NCBI GenBank assembly: GCA_030141605.1 | Contig: JAQGDQ010000361.1 | Span: 126,001 to 190,000, forward strand | Length of the DNA stretch: 64,000 nt | Reading direction: 5' to 3' | From: Tubiluchus corallicola | Taxonomy: Eukaryota > Priapulida > Priapulimorpha > Priapulimorphida > Tubiluchidae | Shown here: positions 1-13,458 of the stretch, one piece after another | Layout of the letters: every line of letters starts with the position of its first letter | Position numbering within the stretch: the stretch's first letter is position 1 | Position numbers and translations under genes: made by a program | Notes under the pieces: generated by a model | Seen by the model: only the letters and a program-made list of their open reading frames with translations | What the model was told of the DNA's origin: nothing | Database searches by the model: none

Positions 1-2276
1 TTTTGATGTGTGAATTTTGTCAGAAAAGTTTAAATGTGGCTATACTATGTTTTGATGCTAAAATTTTGTTTTCATGTTTGAAGTTTACTTTGAAAAGAAA
101 GCATATCAGCAAACGAGAAGCAACAATATTTTGACTTAAACATTTTGCGATAAATCAATGAATAATGTGTCACCCTGAATGCTTTTCTGTAATGATGAGA
201 TTTCTTTAACAATAAGACGTGAAAAATATTCACAAAGTGCTTAGATGGCCGACATTATACAGAGTGGGCAAGTAACATGACCAAAATTACCCTGAATTGA
301 GCGACACAAGCCATTTCTCTGCATTCCTATAAAGCAGACAAATCCAGCGATATGTATGCTAACCTTGAACATAAAACAATGGTGATAATACAAAGTAAAT
401 CATTGAAGAAATCAAAATGTGGCCGACATTACCCCAATATAGCTTTTTTTAGACAATTTACAAATATACAAAATTTGAAACAGGTTCTCATGACATAATA
501 TTTAAATTTCAGCCTGACTACAGGCCTAAGCAACTGCTGTTCCCGATAATAATTATAAATATATTATTTTGTGTAAAAGATACAAATTACGCGTATTCTA
601 ATTTATGTTTCTATTTCTATAAGCAGTCGATTGCAAATTTACAAATAGAAGCTACATTTCCGTATCATTAGATCCTAAAAGAAATGTAAATTTGTTTATC
701 TTTGACATATTATAGAAGTCTGGGCAAAAATTATTATTTTTACTGAAAAAGGCAGACCGGTTATGTTTTGTGCTTCGTAATAACTAGTGCACTTCATCTT
801 ATATTTGTCATACACTATATACGTATCTCTAATGTTTGAGTCAAATAATTTCTGGAACTTCAGTTCAGTTAGTGGACTGAGCCCACTCAGCCAACATTTC
901 CCGAAACAATCCCCGATCTAAAGTACCAGAGGCTTAACTTATGATAGGAAGTAATTCAAATCAGGAATATACAATTAAAAATATCGAAATCACCACACAA
1001 GATATGCGCATAGAAGACTTTGCTTAAAAATGTAAAAGAAATTAAAATTTTTTTTCTCTCGGCAACGAACGTCGCTGCTGGCATATTTGAAAAAATGACG
1101 TAAGCTGGTGACTGCTGGACAGCGTGAATGCTGTGAAGGCAAGCGGTGATGAACATACGCGTTGGGAAATTTCTACAGTTCACTCAGCAGTTCAGTCATT
1201 CTAGCGCATTATTTAACTGCGTTTATGTAAAAATTAGTCATTAGTCATCAATTATGGCTAAGATTAAAGTTATTACACATCTTTAACCCACAGAATACCG
1301 TAAAATGTGCAAGTAGTATGCATTAACTGCGTAAATGTAATTAATTTACAGAGCTTTGTTGACTTTCTGATACACATGTAACTTTGCGACATACAGTAGG
1401 TACCGGTTGGGTTACTTAGTTTATAGAGTTCACTCTGTAAGTAAAAAAAATTGCTGAAACCCTTGGCAGAATAACTGTTTATATTTCACGGTAACAAAAC
1501 GACACCATTTTTCACCAAAATGAGCGCGCCCAACATGAGGCGCTTATCACAATTTCATTGATGAAACTTTCTAACATTTTTCACAAATATTAGAATAAGC
1601 TCAACTTTGCGAGAAACTTGGCTTTTGCTTTAACTTCTATAATTAGCCGTAGTGATCATTTCTAAATAATTATAATGTTAGAGTTAAGAAACTGGGTCGG
1701 CTGACATTGTAACACGTTTTCTATTAATTGCTGTATCTAGGCTTAATTGAGCGCGGATTGAGTTAAGAAGGATGATGATAATTATACCGCGGGGTTGCAG
1801 CTTCCCAATTAGCCTACGATGGCAGTAGACCTCAGTAATTAGACCAAGAATTGACCTGATAAACTTGTTTATGGTTACATTGAGATTATAGTCACTACAA
1901 GATCGCTGTTGAACATAAATATGCTGGTAACGTAAGCATTAAATAGTCGAAGTCTTATGTTAAGACTTAATTTCTTATTAGTTTATACATTTTTGTGTTG
2001 AAGAAAAGCATGCATTGCTTGTTGCTTTCTATTTTTAATTTCATCTTCGGTGTTTAGAAAAGTGCGCATGTACTTGCACTTTTTCCAAGACTGATTTCCA
2101 TCTCTTGCAATAATATATTCTTCTGTTTTTGACTAGTTTACTTGAAGATTTTTCTCTGTTTTTTGGAAAATCACTTTTTATTGTGTTAGTTTAATATTAC
2201 ATGATCCAAATAACTTTACAAGATCGAAATAAATGTGGTACAGAATTCGATTATTAAGAACTTGACTTAGAACCAA
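1..2276. other. AT-rich non-coding sequence
   Basis: No exon with family resemblance, no clear repeat and no RNA gene seen. Only short frames occur. Confidence 0.6.
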
Positions 2277-2554
2277 CTTACCAGTCATGTTCCCGCGAGA
2301 GAGAAACCCAAAATGACGCTTTACACTCTAAACAAGCCACTCAGACAAGCAAACGTAAACATCAGCATGAACTTGTACAAAGTTAAGTCGTTGTCATGGT
2401 AATTTTCACTAGGCATCATCACTATATATCTCATAATGCATGATGAAAAATGCGTCAGTAATGGCTTTTCCAAATTCTGAACAGATCAAGAATTCCCAAA
2501 GTTACTAAAAAAATAAATATAAAATTTAACAACACGAAACTTGAACTAGTATCT

Positions 2555-3042
2555 TCATGTACAACAGTGAAATGGTCTTAACTGAGGAAACAGAAATAAT
2601 TGTATTTCACAGAGTCCCACTTAGAAAAATGCTAAAAATAAAATGGGCATATATTATTTCAAATGAGCAGCTGTATAACAGAAGTAAAATCAGAATCGGA
2701 AGGCTAAGATGGGTAGGACATTTGATGAAATTGCCAGAAATAACACCAGTAAGATTAGCATTAAACGAGGCACTGAAACCTACTAACCAACCTCTCCAGG
2801 GAATCCAAAAACAACTTGGATATCAAGAATTAATAAAGATTTACAACAGCTGGAACCAAACTAACAATAGCATCACAGGAGTTGAAAATTTTAGCTGCAG
2901 ACAGGAACAGTGGAGTGTTCTAATAAAGGATACATGTCAACAATGGATGTTTAGAGCAACAGAAGAAGAAGAAGAAGAAGAAGAAAGAATATCTTTCTAC
3001 ACAGTACACATGTATCACACTTTACGATTGCATCTTGAATAA
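2555..3042 (+). pseudogene. Non-LTR retrotransposon fragment (reverse transcriptase C-terminal region), decayed
   Basis: The conceptual product contains RIGRLRWVGHLMKLPE, the (R)RLRWxGHLxRxPE signature downstream of the reverse transcriptase in many animal LINEs. It is preceded by a MYNSEM.LTEE stretch (normally SxMWxLT) and an LRKMLKIKW segment. Near 2800 the resemblance shifts frame: PKTTWISRINKDLQQLEP reads in another frame than the start, and the end (EQWSVLIKDTCQQW) returns to the first. So at least two frameshifts are present and the copy is dead. A GAA run (2960-2985) follows. LINE clade not determined. Confidence 0.75.
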
Positions 3043-3581
3043 TTGTTTTTGATTTTAAGCTAGATACTGATCCGCCTCACAACCAACGCCATAGTAATCC
3101 CTGCCTTTTATCGAGTGCACGGATTATAGCTTGTAGTCTCTACACAGTGAGTGCAAGTCATGCTCCTATGCAATTCAGACTCGTGTTACAAACATTAAAC
3201 GGCTTTGACCTTCTGCATAAAATACTACGACGACACTGTTTGCAAAAATTATCACAACATTTATAATAATTGCGATACAATTTCACAGATTTTTCTCATA
3301 ATCGCAATACAATAAAACCAAAAAAATACTTGAGCCAAAACTTTATTAAACTTTTTTACAAAGTTTGACAATTTCGTGCAAGCATGAAAGGTTGATTTTT
3401 CCACTGGAGCTAAGCTCATCTGACGTTACAGTAATGATGAAGATCGAAAACTTTTTGTAGCAGGAACTTCCCAGTTGTTTTTCCCTTCTGCTTGTAAATT
3501 TTCATTTCAATTTTGCTAGGGAGGATTTTCAATAGTATTTCTGAAAAGGAAAAAAAATTATGTATTAGTAAGGTGCTCTAA

Positions 3582-3836
3582 GTGCGATTTAAAATTTTGA
3601 ATAATGGCATCGTAATTGATGAGACGCAAAATAGGAAACCGCAAGCTATATACTGTTTTATCAAAGATAAATCAATTCTCGCCAGCAAGAAATTTTCCCT
3701 CAAAACAAATTTGCGACTTCTCAGTGCATTTGTAACCGGTATCTTCATGTACAATAGTAAAATGTGGTGTTTGACTGCAACTCGGGAAATGCTAATAAAT
3801 TACATTTCATACATCATTGCAAGTCAAAATAAATAA
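3582..3836 (+). pseudogene. Non-LTR retrotransposon fragment (reverse transcriptase, upstream part)
   Basis: The product reads FKILNNGIVID, then SKKFSLKTNLRLLSAFVTG and IFMYNSKMWCLTAT, the thumb region of LINE reverse transcriptases. In an intact element it would precede the segment seen at 2555-3042. The two copies overlap only around the shared IFMYNS(E/K)M sequence and lie in the wrong order for one element, so they are separate truncated insertions of related elements. The frame is lost after about 3800. Confidence 0.65.
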
Positions 3837-3930
3837 CCTGCAGTTCCAATTCAACAAATATTCTCAGTAAGGCTGTCATACTGTGAAGTTTTGCAGAGCT
3901 TGTATTTCGGCAGAGATGGGCCTACACCCG

Positions 3931-4135
3931 TCGTTGCCCTTTAGGTCTGGGTCGTTGCCCTATAGGCCGAGGTCGTTGCCCTATAGGCCGAGGTCGCTGC
4001 CCTATAGGCCGAGGTCGTTGTCCTACAGACTTTGGTTTCCTTATCGGTTTTTTATTGGCTTCGGTCGACGGGAACGTCTTCCATAACGAGAACGTCGACG
4101 CGAACGGGAACGTCTACGGGAACGTCGTCTCTCAG
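3931..4135. repeat. Two adjacent short tandem arrays (21-bp and ~12-bp units)
   Basis: GTCGTTGCCCTATAGGCCGA is repeated about five times to 4035; then GGGAACGTC/CGAACGTC words are repeated to 4135. They lie between LINE fragments. Confidence 0.75.
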
Positions 4136-4766
4136 TGCGAGAAATTGCAATTGGAAAGCAAAGTTTATTAAAATCACACGAATTTCATAATTGATTTCAA
4201 CATCAGTTTCCTAATCCTCCTTATTAGTCAAGGCATTAATTGCCTTAATGAAGGTTTATACTCTTATCTGCTTTTTGACGCTATAACATGTCTGTGTGCC
4301 TACTTACCAGCCATGTTTTTCTTTAGTTGGTAAAAAGAGAGAGATCCAACACCAACTTCCTCAGGAAAGCGTCAGACGGAGAATCAACTCCTTTAGATTC
4401 TGGTGTTAGTTCAAAAACAAAGTTGAACAGTTTCCATGGCAACGATTGTACGTCATCAATACAATATGCGTCATCGTGCATACGTATCAATATTTGCAGT
4501 GATTTTGCATAATGGGAAACCTAGAGAAAATTTGATTTTAACGACCAGTTTTGAAATCGTGGGAATTTCTAGGAAAATGTTAAAGGAAATGAAAAGTAAA
4601 ATAAGTCAGTGTAAAATTTAATGTTTATTTTATCGCGCTGTATTAAATTTAACAGAATTACCGAAATTTATCTGCATGTTACTTACACAAACAACTGAGA
4701 GTCTCATACATATCTTCATAATGTACAAACTTGATAATTGCAATAGTTAATTTTTGGACTCATCAG

Positions 4767-4871
4767 CCAGTTTCTCTCTTTGCTTCGAATCTCTGGAATA
4801 ACATACCTGTTGCTAAATGTTCTGCAAATTCATTAGATTATTTTAAATAACATCTCAAAACGCATTTGTGA
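4767..4871 (+). pseudogene. LINE (CR1/L2-like) 3' end relic
   Basis: One frame reads FASNLWNNIPVAKCSANSLD, YFK, a stop, then HLKTHL and a final stop. This is the WNxLPxxxRxxxSLxxFKxxLKxxL tail of CR1/Jockey-type reverse transcriptases. The in-frame TAA within FK-HLK marks it as dead. Confidence 0.6.
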
Positions 4872-5010
4872 TGTACTTTTTATGATGAATTATTTTTTAA
4901 TTTTTAGCTTCTTTTAAGTTTTAGGTTTCTTATGAATTTTAAATGTATTTTATTGTTCAACGTGTTGAGATTTTAAATGATTTAGTGCGCTATGTAAATA
5001 ATTCTGGATT

Positions 5011-5622
5011 TGGGTACGACTCCATGAATACATAATGCATGATGCGCGATGCGTAATCCGTAATGCGTACACAACAGTTTGTATTTGAACATGTAGAATG
5101 TTTCCATGTGTACCTGATCCGATGCGCAATCCGTAATGTGTGATGCGTGATCCGTATTCATTCGAATGTGATCGCTATCGTCCGAATACGCATCACGCAG
5201 CAATACGCAGAGTTTTCGAGTTTCCGGTGACCATTTTCGATGTTTAGCTTTCTTAAAGTTCTAGTTAGGTGAGTTTTGGTAACTTTAGGACCTATTTTTC
5301 TCTATTTGAAGTTTTGAGATGTGGAAGAAGCATGTAGTTATGTGATGTGCGTACCATTTTGTTTTCTCCTCTGCAAAATGTTGTGCACCCAAAACCTGTG
5401 CTTTCTTTTCCGCCTTATAGTACAATAATAAGCTAATGCCGCAGCTGTAAATATGACGCTTAAATTTCGACAGAGACTTGGTTTCCAAAAATTATTGCTT
5501 GAAATTTTCATGAATTGCGACCAAAAATGGTGTAAAGAGTACTGTGAACTCGTAGCATTGACGGACACATGGAAACAGTCAATACGAATCACGCATTACG
5601 AACACATGGAGTCATAGCTTAA
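5011..5622. mobile_element. MITE family 3 (CGTAATGCG subterminal repeats), long copy
   Basis: Begins GGTACGACTCCATG and ends CATGGAGTCATAGCTTAA, as inverted repeats. Many CGTAATGCG/GTGATGCG-type words cluster near both ends, as in transposons with subterminal transposase-binding repeats. Compared with the copy at 51626 it has about 250 extra internal bases (roughly 5285-5540). Confidence 0.75.
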
Positions 5623-5912
5623 CACTGTAATTTACAAGTAAATGTATAACGGCGCAGCCATTTTTGATCCGTAATGTATTAAGTTGTAGGCGGAGATGTA
5701 CAACAGTATAATGCAATTTGTACCATTTATTCGTGCCCATGCGGTGCAATCAGTTCAAATAAAAACATTTAAGAAAAGCGAAAAAATATGTTATAAATCG
5801 CAACATAAATTAATTGACACATTAATCTACGTTTTGACTTTACAATGGAGGCACACCACCAGAATAGGTGGCTACGCAGAACTTGTTTGCTTTTTCTATT
5901 GAAAGTAACTTC

Positions 5913-5913
<1 letters not shown>

Positions 5914-5967
<54 letters not shown>

Positions 5968-5974
5968 TAGTAGT

Positions 5975-6015
<41 letters not shown>

Positions 6016-6019
6016 CAAC

Positions 6020-6110
<91 letters not shown>

Positions 6111-6111
6111 T
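5914..6111. repeat. (AGC)n/(AGT)n compound microsatellite
   Basis: Blocks of CAG and GTA trinucleotides alternate, with the longest pure AGT run after 6020. Open frames through it on both strands are artefacts. Confidence 0.95.
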
Positions 6112-6457
6112 CCACACCTGGCAATCGCTACAGCTATTCATCTACGTTTGGCTTCTTCAGTCTCTGCAAGTGGCTTCTTTATTTGGTCATATAATTGCCT
6201 CGTTCTGCTGGCTAAATTAAATCGCTTTGCTGTCATTATCAAACCTGTTTCACCACTAACGAAGCTGCTAAAAGACAAGGCCATAAGGAGGATAAGAAGC
6301 TGAAGAAAATGCCAGCAGCCGAAGCCTCTGGATGATAAAGATGTGGGCGGAAATGAGAGAAATAAATACGGTGTTTGTTTCCATTTAATTTTCACTGATT
6401 AAAATAATAATCCAGTGGAATAAACTTAAGAGACACAAATTAATTATTTATAATTAT

Positions 6458-6884
<427 letters not shown>

Positions 6885-7119
6885 CTTTATTTTGCCATTT
6901 TAAAAACATTGACCATCATAATAAAGACAGACAATTAGTGTTAGTTCATATAAAAACATACACTGTTCTGGGCAAATGCGTCTGGTGCAAGCTAAACTAT
7001 AAATGCAACTAGAAATTCAAAAATAAAATACAAATTAGTTTAGTAAGGTCTAGGAAAAATTAAAGTATGATATGAGTAAGTATCATCGTGTTCGTATGTC
7101 GGATATTCAAAACCAGTCA

Positions 7120-7362
7120 TTAAATGTATTTTTTTAATTTAGACTTGAATATTGATAAAGAGCTGCTGTGTTTTAGTGATGTCGGTAATGAATTCCAAAG
7201 TTGTATTGCTTGCTTAGTAATGGAATTCTTTCCATGTTGATTGTTCGTTCTAATGTTTCTTAAATTTAGTGTTCTGTTATTCATACTGGGGTTTTCAAGA
7301 AGTGGGCGCTTATTGTTTTTGAAAGGAGAATTAATATTGTTGATATATTTATAGAGAAACAA
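7120..7362 (-). pseudogene. LINE (CR1/L2-like) reverse transcriptase C-terminal fragment
   Basis: The minus-strand frame carries NSITKQAIQLWNSLPTSLKH and SSSLSIFKSKLKKYI, the canonical C-terminus of CR1/L2-type LINE ORF2. Only the last ~80 codons are present. The 5' side runs into an AT-rich palindromic tract (7370-7500), the 3' side towards the AGT microsatellite. It differs in sequence from the relic at 4767. Confidence 0.7.
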
Positions 7363-7861
7363 GAGAGTAATATTATAATAATATATAATGTAATAATATA
7401 TGTAATATTATATATAATAGTATATATATATATAACAATAATAATAATAATATATGTAATATTATATATAATAATATTGTTATATATTCATGAATTAATT
7501 ATAATTTTATAGGTATAGTAAATACAGACGACGAAAGATATTAATACTAGCAAAACTGACAACAAATCGTTATACTGTCTCATCAAACAGTAAATTACGA
7601 TTTGAAACCAACAGACAAAATAAATAAAAACGAGGAGAAGCAGTCACTGGTCTATGCGCGAAAACAATGAGATTTTTTAATTCAAGGGGTGAATTCAGCT
7701 CCCTCTTGCGATAATCGTTCCAGGTGTCGTCACATGCCGCTCCACGGTATGTTTGTATGTCTGTTTGAGTGATATAGCAAATAGCGCATAGTACATGCTG
7801 ATGAAGTAGTATGCGGAATTACATGCTTTGGGGAATTGCACAAAGTATATTGGCTATGTAC

Positions 7862-8247
7862 AATAAGCCTTTTCACAGTTTCGTTGTGCGCAAGCGCAGT
7901 TGCTATAGGTCAAAGGTAAAATACATCATAGCAACGCTTCTTAACTACAGCCGTCGCATGACATGTGGGTAAAGCCGCCTTCTGCATCAGTTCAATAACT
8001 TCAGTTGTTTTACGTGGACTTTACTTAATTATGCATTAGTCTTTGCGTAAGGCGATTTACTAGCAAGATCTTGCTTGGGAACAAGAAAAAATGAACTAGG
8101 CAAAGCTCTCGCTAGCTGTTAAAACTTGCTAATCGAATAGCACGGGCTGCAAGGCGTTGTTAAGTGTACACAAATACGTTGTCTTGTGCACTTTACCTTT
8201 GACCTTTTCACAACCACCATCAATCGCAGGAAGTGTGAAAAGGCTTT
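7862..8247 (+). mobile_element. MITE family 1, copy 1
   Basis: Terminal inverted repeats AATAAGCCTTTTCACAG and its complement near 8247. The body is shared with copies at 12411, 14944, 15678, 19946, 28858, 49700 and 62806. It carries AGGTCAAAGGT near the left end and its complement near the right end. It has no coding capacity. Confidence 0.85.
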
Positions 8248-8518
8248 TTACTTACCATTGCCTACATTCTTATTTAGTTACGTAAGAATACGGTAGGTCA
8301 GTGCTAGTCCGTCGACCTCATTGTCAAAAACGTTTGAGCCCCAGCCGATACATGGAACACAATTCAATTACGTTTTGAGTGAAGATTTGCAATAGTTGAT
8401 AAGTTGACATGAAGAAATCTGACACGCAAGGCTTCATTGTCTTATTTATATGGTAATTTCTGATGTATCTACACTGCGTGTGTGGATATTTGAGTTACTG
8501 TTCTGATCCCAGGACATG

Positions 8519-8524
8519 AAAGAA

Positions 8525-8576
<52 letters not shown>

Positions 8577-8586
8577 AGAGAGAGAG

Positions 8587-8638
<52 letters not shown>

Positions 8639-8663
8639 GGAGAGGGAGAGAGAGAGAGAGAGA
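8519..8663. repeat. (GA)n microsatellite
   Basis: Nearly pure GA with two TTTGA interruptions. Confidence 0.95.
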
Positions 8664-8984
8664 ATGTCAAACATAAACAGACGAAAGCAAACAAGGTTTT
8701 TTCTCATTATTTGATTTTTTTCTCTTCCACTTCTCGTATTTTAAAGTAGCTTTAAGAGCAAAGACTCATTGTCAATATTCAACAAGTGTACAATGCCCGA
8801 GGCCTTGAGCAATTTACACCAGTGTTTGGAAGTAAAGCTATGCGCAGCATTCATTCGTCTAAAACAAATGATGTTTTAACTCGATATCTTTCAAGACAGG
8901 GTAATTTTAACCCAACTTTGAATGAATTAAAATGAATGAAAACATAGTCATTTAAACGCAGTCGATTAATTGATTTGTTGTTTG

Positions 8985-9052
8985 TTTATTCGTTCGTTCG
9001 TCCCTTTGCCGTTCCGTCCATTAGTCAAGTCCTTCCTTCCGTTCATCCGTCC

Positions 9053-9086
<34 letters not shown>

Positions 9087-9240
9087 TCGTTCGTTCGTTC
9101 GTCCGTCCGGTGGTTCGTTCGTTTTTTGTTTTTTCGTTCGTTCGTTCGTTCGTTCGTTCACTCGCTTGTTCGTCCGTCCGTCCGTCCGTCCGTCCGTTCC
9201 TTCATTCGTCCGTTCATTCGTTTGTTTGGTTGGCTGGCTG
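8985..9240. repeat. (GTTC/GTCC)n tetranucleotide array
   Basis: Alternating CGTT and CGTC-type tetramers; no coding meaning despite open frames. Confidence 0.9.
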
Positions 9241-9244
9241 TTCG

Positions 9245-10215
9245 ATTGTTTTCCTGATCTACTGACGCGCGCTGGGATTGTGGCAACTTGGTGATTTCTT
9301 GAACTTAACCTTTAATTACTAAGAGTTTTCTTATTTCTAACATAAAAAATGTTAGAAATGTGAAACACGTGAAGGCCAAAATGAAAATGTTTTTATTTAG
9401 TTTCTTTTAAATTGTTATTTTAGTTGAGTGAGCGTAATATTGTCCCTGCAATTGCCATATTTTTTAATACTTGTCATTTAAGTTTTATATTAGTATTTGT
9501 ATATGATGCTTTTAATTAGGTTGCATTTTACTATTTTTATCGGTCCACTAGCAACAAAAACATGACTATGTTTTTTGCATATTTATAAACATAAACAGGT
9601 GAATAAGTCAGTAGACAAAAACACCTAAAGGTCATAACAGTATGTAAGCCGCAGACTCGATTTTTTTTGACATTTTTTTCTTCATATGCTACATAACCAT
9701 TTTTACGGTGGTTATAAATAATAATATTTTTGTTTTAGTTTTGTATATTTTGTATGTATATAAACTAATGAACTATTTTAATTTTTTTACAAATTTTACC
9801 TTTCAAAAATGTAAGAGCGACTGAATGGCGCCAATTGATACAATTTTATTTTGCGACTATTGTAAACATTCGTCACATTCGGCATTTGTAACATTTTTTC
9901 GATTGCTACAAACGCATATAATGCATCAATTTCCAGACTGATACCGTTACATCCTAGCAGGAACCGTAGAAGTGTAAGTAATGCATAACATAAAGCCACT
10001 CGTAACTGGCATTCAACCAATATTACACGGTTTCTCTTTTCGGAGGAAAACATTATGGTTTCACAACTCCGTGGAAGCCACCTCTTTTATGGACTGATGT
10101 AAAAGCTGTGTTGTCATAAATATTTGATGCATCGAGTGTAACTAAATGATGGTTACCACTTTGCTGTTGTCTGTTAGCTTTTTGCAAGCAAGTCGTTTGT
10201 GGAACAACCTCTCCG
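9245..10215. other. Non-coding sequence
   Basis: AT-rich. An 85-codon minus frame at 9796-10053 has no recognisable domain and no convincing splice context. Confidence 0.5.
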
Positions 10216-10500
10216 CAGGGGCGTATTAACGAATAGGCTAGCTAGGCTATAGCCTGGGGCGCCAAAGATTGAGGTGCGCCACATATTAGAAAAAAAACTT
10301 ATTCTCCTCGAGAAATGTATATACTTTCTTAATCATATAAAGGGCGTATTTCATAACACACCACAGGCAGTTACTGAGCACGCTTTTATATAAGTGCCAC
10401 ATAACGAACAGGTGCAAGGTATTACATAACAAGCAGTTACGCACCCTACTTGGATATAAGCGCTGTGTAAATACATGTAATGAATAATGACCACGTAGAA
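10216..10500 (+). mobile_element. hAT-like non-autonomous element or fragment
   Basis: Starts CAGGGGCGTATTAACG and continues with GGCGCC words, resembling the CAGGGGCGGA-type ends of some hAT elements. The segment to 10500 is the reverse complement of 50855-51103, so both are copies of one element. Confidence 0.6.
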
Positions 10501-10683
10501 ACTAGGTTAATAGTGTTTCTAGTACACCTCAAGTAATCTGCTCATTAGATAAATAATCATAAATTCACAATAGAGATGGGCGGGACAGAACTATCAGCCT
10601 AGAGCGTCGCAAAGTGTTGATGCGCTCCCGTCTTTTCGAGATGGAATGATTTCAATGCATGCGATAGAGCTGGGAGTACACAT

Positions 10684-10740
10684 AACTTTTGACCTACAGC
10701 AATTGCGCGTGCGCACAACGAAACTGTGAAAATACTTATT
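10684..10740 (-). mobile_element. MITE family 1, end fragment
   Basis: Only about 57 bases of the AATAAGCC-type end are present (complement of the CTGTAGGTCAAA and TTTCGTTGTGCG segments). This is a truncated copy. Confidence 0.65.
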
Positions 10741-10744
10741 ATGA

Positions 10745-12410
10745 GTTATCAATCAAGGAACATACACTCAAGGAGACTAAACTCTAGAATATTTTTAATT
10801 GAGGTGAAACTTGTGAGTTTTTCATTAGGCTTAGTCATGGACGACAGAATACTCGTATTGAAGCCCATCTGTTAGCGTCGTGGCAAGCAAGAAACGATGT
10901 AACTTAACCTCAACTGATTGCAGTCCTGTTGCAAAAGTAATTTTAAACTCGACATTTTCACTCCGCTTTAAGGGTTATGCATCTTCAGTGTTAAGATGGC
11001 TTCATCTGTCCCGTTTACCGTTAAATTGTCTGAACAGTACACTTCATTCATACTTAAACAACCATTTTCTTGCTTCTAGAAAAGTTTTCCACTGTTTGGT
11101 CTGTGGAGTAGCAGCTGCAAAAGTTTTTGTATGCGCAAAATCGATAACAATTTGCAGTGTGCAAACGGCATCTATAGATAAAAGCTTTGCTACGTGCTTT
11201 CAATGATCAATGAAGCGATAGATTGTACGACGTTAGAGAAACTTCAAATCAAACTAAAGACAGCAATAATGACTGTTAAACTGTATTTAGTTCATGTTAG
11301 TTATATTATATGATAATGTATTTAGATATTTATTAGTGTCAAAAATACATACATTACAAGAAAACACAAGACATGCATACAATTTCGATTTTGAAATATA
11401 GTGACACTACAGGTCAACAAAACCATTACTTATAAAACAAATATTGTTAAATCTTCCCGTTAGTTATTTTAGTTATTTAAATAAAAAGTTTAATTATTAG
11501 TATTTAAAATAAATTGTCATTCTTTATGCCTCATTTTCCATGATATGATCGTTACATAGTATATTATATTGTTCACCATGCCCTGAAAACACTTTTTCAA
11601 CATAATTAACATAATCGATAATAAACTATAAGTATTAATAATATGTTGAGAAAAACATCATAAGGTTAAACGTATAAAAAGAGAAAAAATAAGTAATAAA
11701 AATATTTTTTTATTTGCGAGTTGTTTGGCTTGTTTGACTGTTCGTTTGCTTGTTCGCTCGCTCCAGTAGCTTAGCTAATAGGAGAGTGGTGTACATTTTT
11801 CAACAATTTCTTTAACTCTTTAGTTCACTTGTGCGATAAAAGTTGAATGCGTGGCATTGGAAGAATTTTTTGGAGTCAATGCTTTATTTGATCAAATGTG
11901 TTTTTAAAATGAGCGTATATTCTACGCAAACTCAATAGTCAAGGTTGACTGATTGAACGAAGGTTTAACCTCGTGTTTTGATACAACTGTATCTTCCTCT
12001 TGTCTTTACTTTAAACGCAAAATTAAAATGCGTAATCAATGCGTTAAACTTTTGACGACAGTTTTTGTATACATTTGCATACGAGCAGTTTGAACTAGAC
12101 GTCTTTGAGACAATTAGGCGATTGATTTCACATTACCGTGAGCCGAACGCATGTCGCCTGCAGTATTAGCATAGTGTCGGTAAATACGGACAATCAGCAA
12201 ATTCGGACCGACTTTTCCCCGCTTCTGTCCGGCAAACCGAGATATGAGTGTATGTGTCACGGCGCCTTTTTTTAACTGCTTGCTCCCTATAATTTTAGAA
12301 TCTGGCTACGCTTCTGGCTCGTTCGATTGTTCTTTGCATATTTATTTGAAATCGTGCAAGCACGCAGATTTAAATTAGCATGTATATAATACTAAAAGCT
12401 ACGTGATACA
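10745..12410. other. Non-coding sequence with a diverged dispersed repeat
   Basis: The segment at 11320-11420 (AAATACATACATTACAAG) recurs at 55355-55410. The 108-codon frame at 10880-11206 is unrecognised and unsupported. Confidence 0.5.
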
Positions 12411-12794
12411 AATAAGTCTTTTCACAGTTTCGTTGTTGCTGTAGGTCAAAGGTTAAGTGTACAACAGCAACGCGACTTAACTATAACCGTCACGTGACAT
12501 GTTGATACAGCAAAACTGTTTGCCGCATCAGTTTCAGTAACTTCAGTTGTTTTGCGTGGATTTTACTTAATTACGCGTTAGTCCTCTGTGTAGAATGATT
12601 TACTAGTAGGATCTTGCTTGCGAATATGAAAAAATGAAGTAGATAAGATTTCAGCTAGTTGTTAAAACTGTTAGTATTACAACAGCATGGGCTGCGAGGC
12701 GTTTTCAAGTGTACACAAATGCGTTGTCTAGTACACTTAACCTTTGACCGTTTCACGATCACCATCAATCGCTGGAACTACGAAAAGGCTTATT
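12411..12794 (+). mobile_element. MITE family 1, copy 2
   Basis: Full-length copy from AATAAGTCTTTTCACAG to GAAAAGGCTTATT. A short open frame inside it is not a gene. Confidence 0.85.
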
Positions 12795-13004
12795 GTCACG
12801 TTTTTGACTTGTTCGTTTTAGTTTCTTTTTATTTGCTTATTTGACCTTGTTTAGTTTTTCAACTTTTCTCTGTTCTTTCAGTTTTCTTTTTTTGCTTGTC
12901 CACGCTTCTATTCGAGCATGTCTGTTAGATTTTTAATTGGTTAACGATACGTAGGTAGTTTTCATTTTGCAGCATCATTTTGCAAAGAACGAGTAAACAG
13001 TTTA

Positions 13005-13458
13005 ACGAGGAAGAAAAGGGAATTTTATAGTGTGTCTCAAAACAACATTTTATTACTTAGCATTATAAATACCTGCTTGAAAGACTTATATATCAAGAAA
13101 AGAAAATTTTTTAGTATTCTACAATTTTTGCACCAACTGGTAAAATGTCACTGACTCACCTTCCCAGTGTGCACCACTGACTCACCAAAAGGTGGTTTTA
13201 ATCTCATTGACATTACTAATATATACTTTTGTTGAGTTAGCATAGTATGTGCTACGAATGCTCTGATAATTTTTACAAAGTTATCTAAACTTGTTTTAAA
13301 CGACCTAATGTCTAAGTGGCTGCGCTTACATGTCTTATACAACGTTGCTACCAAAAAGCTCTGTTTACAATAAGGCAGTATGTAGGTGATACAAAATTTC
13401 AAGACTTTGTTTTTAGCTTTGCAAAAATAAAGGGTTTTCTTGTGCTTTAAACTTCTGT
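13005..13458. mobile_element. Repeat family A, partial copy
   Basis: Same order of blocks as the right two-thirds of 35603-36281, ending TTTTCTTGTGCTTTAA. Confidence 0.55.

Noticed and set aside
8446-9265. Frames rich in SL, RE or SVRP repeats
   Set aside because: Products of GA and GTTC/GTCC tracts.
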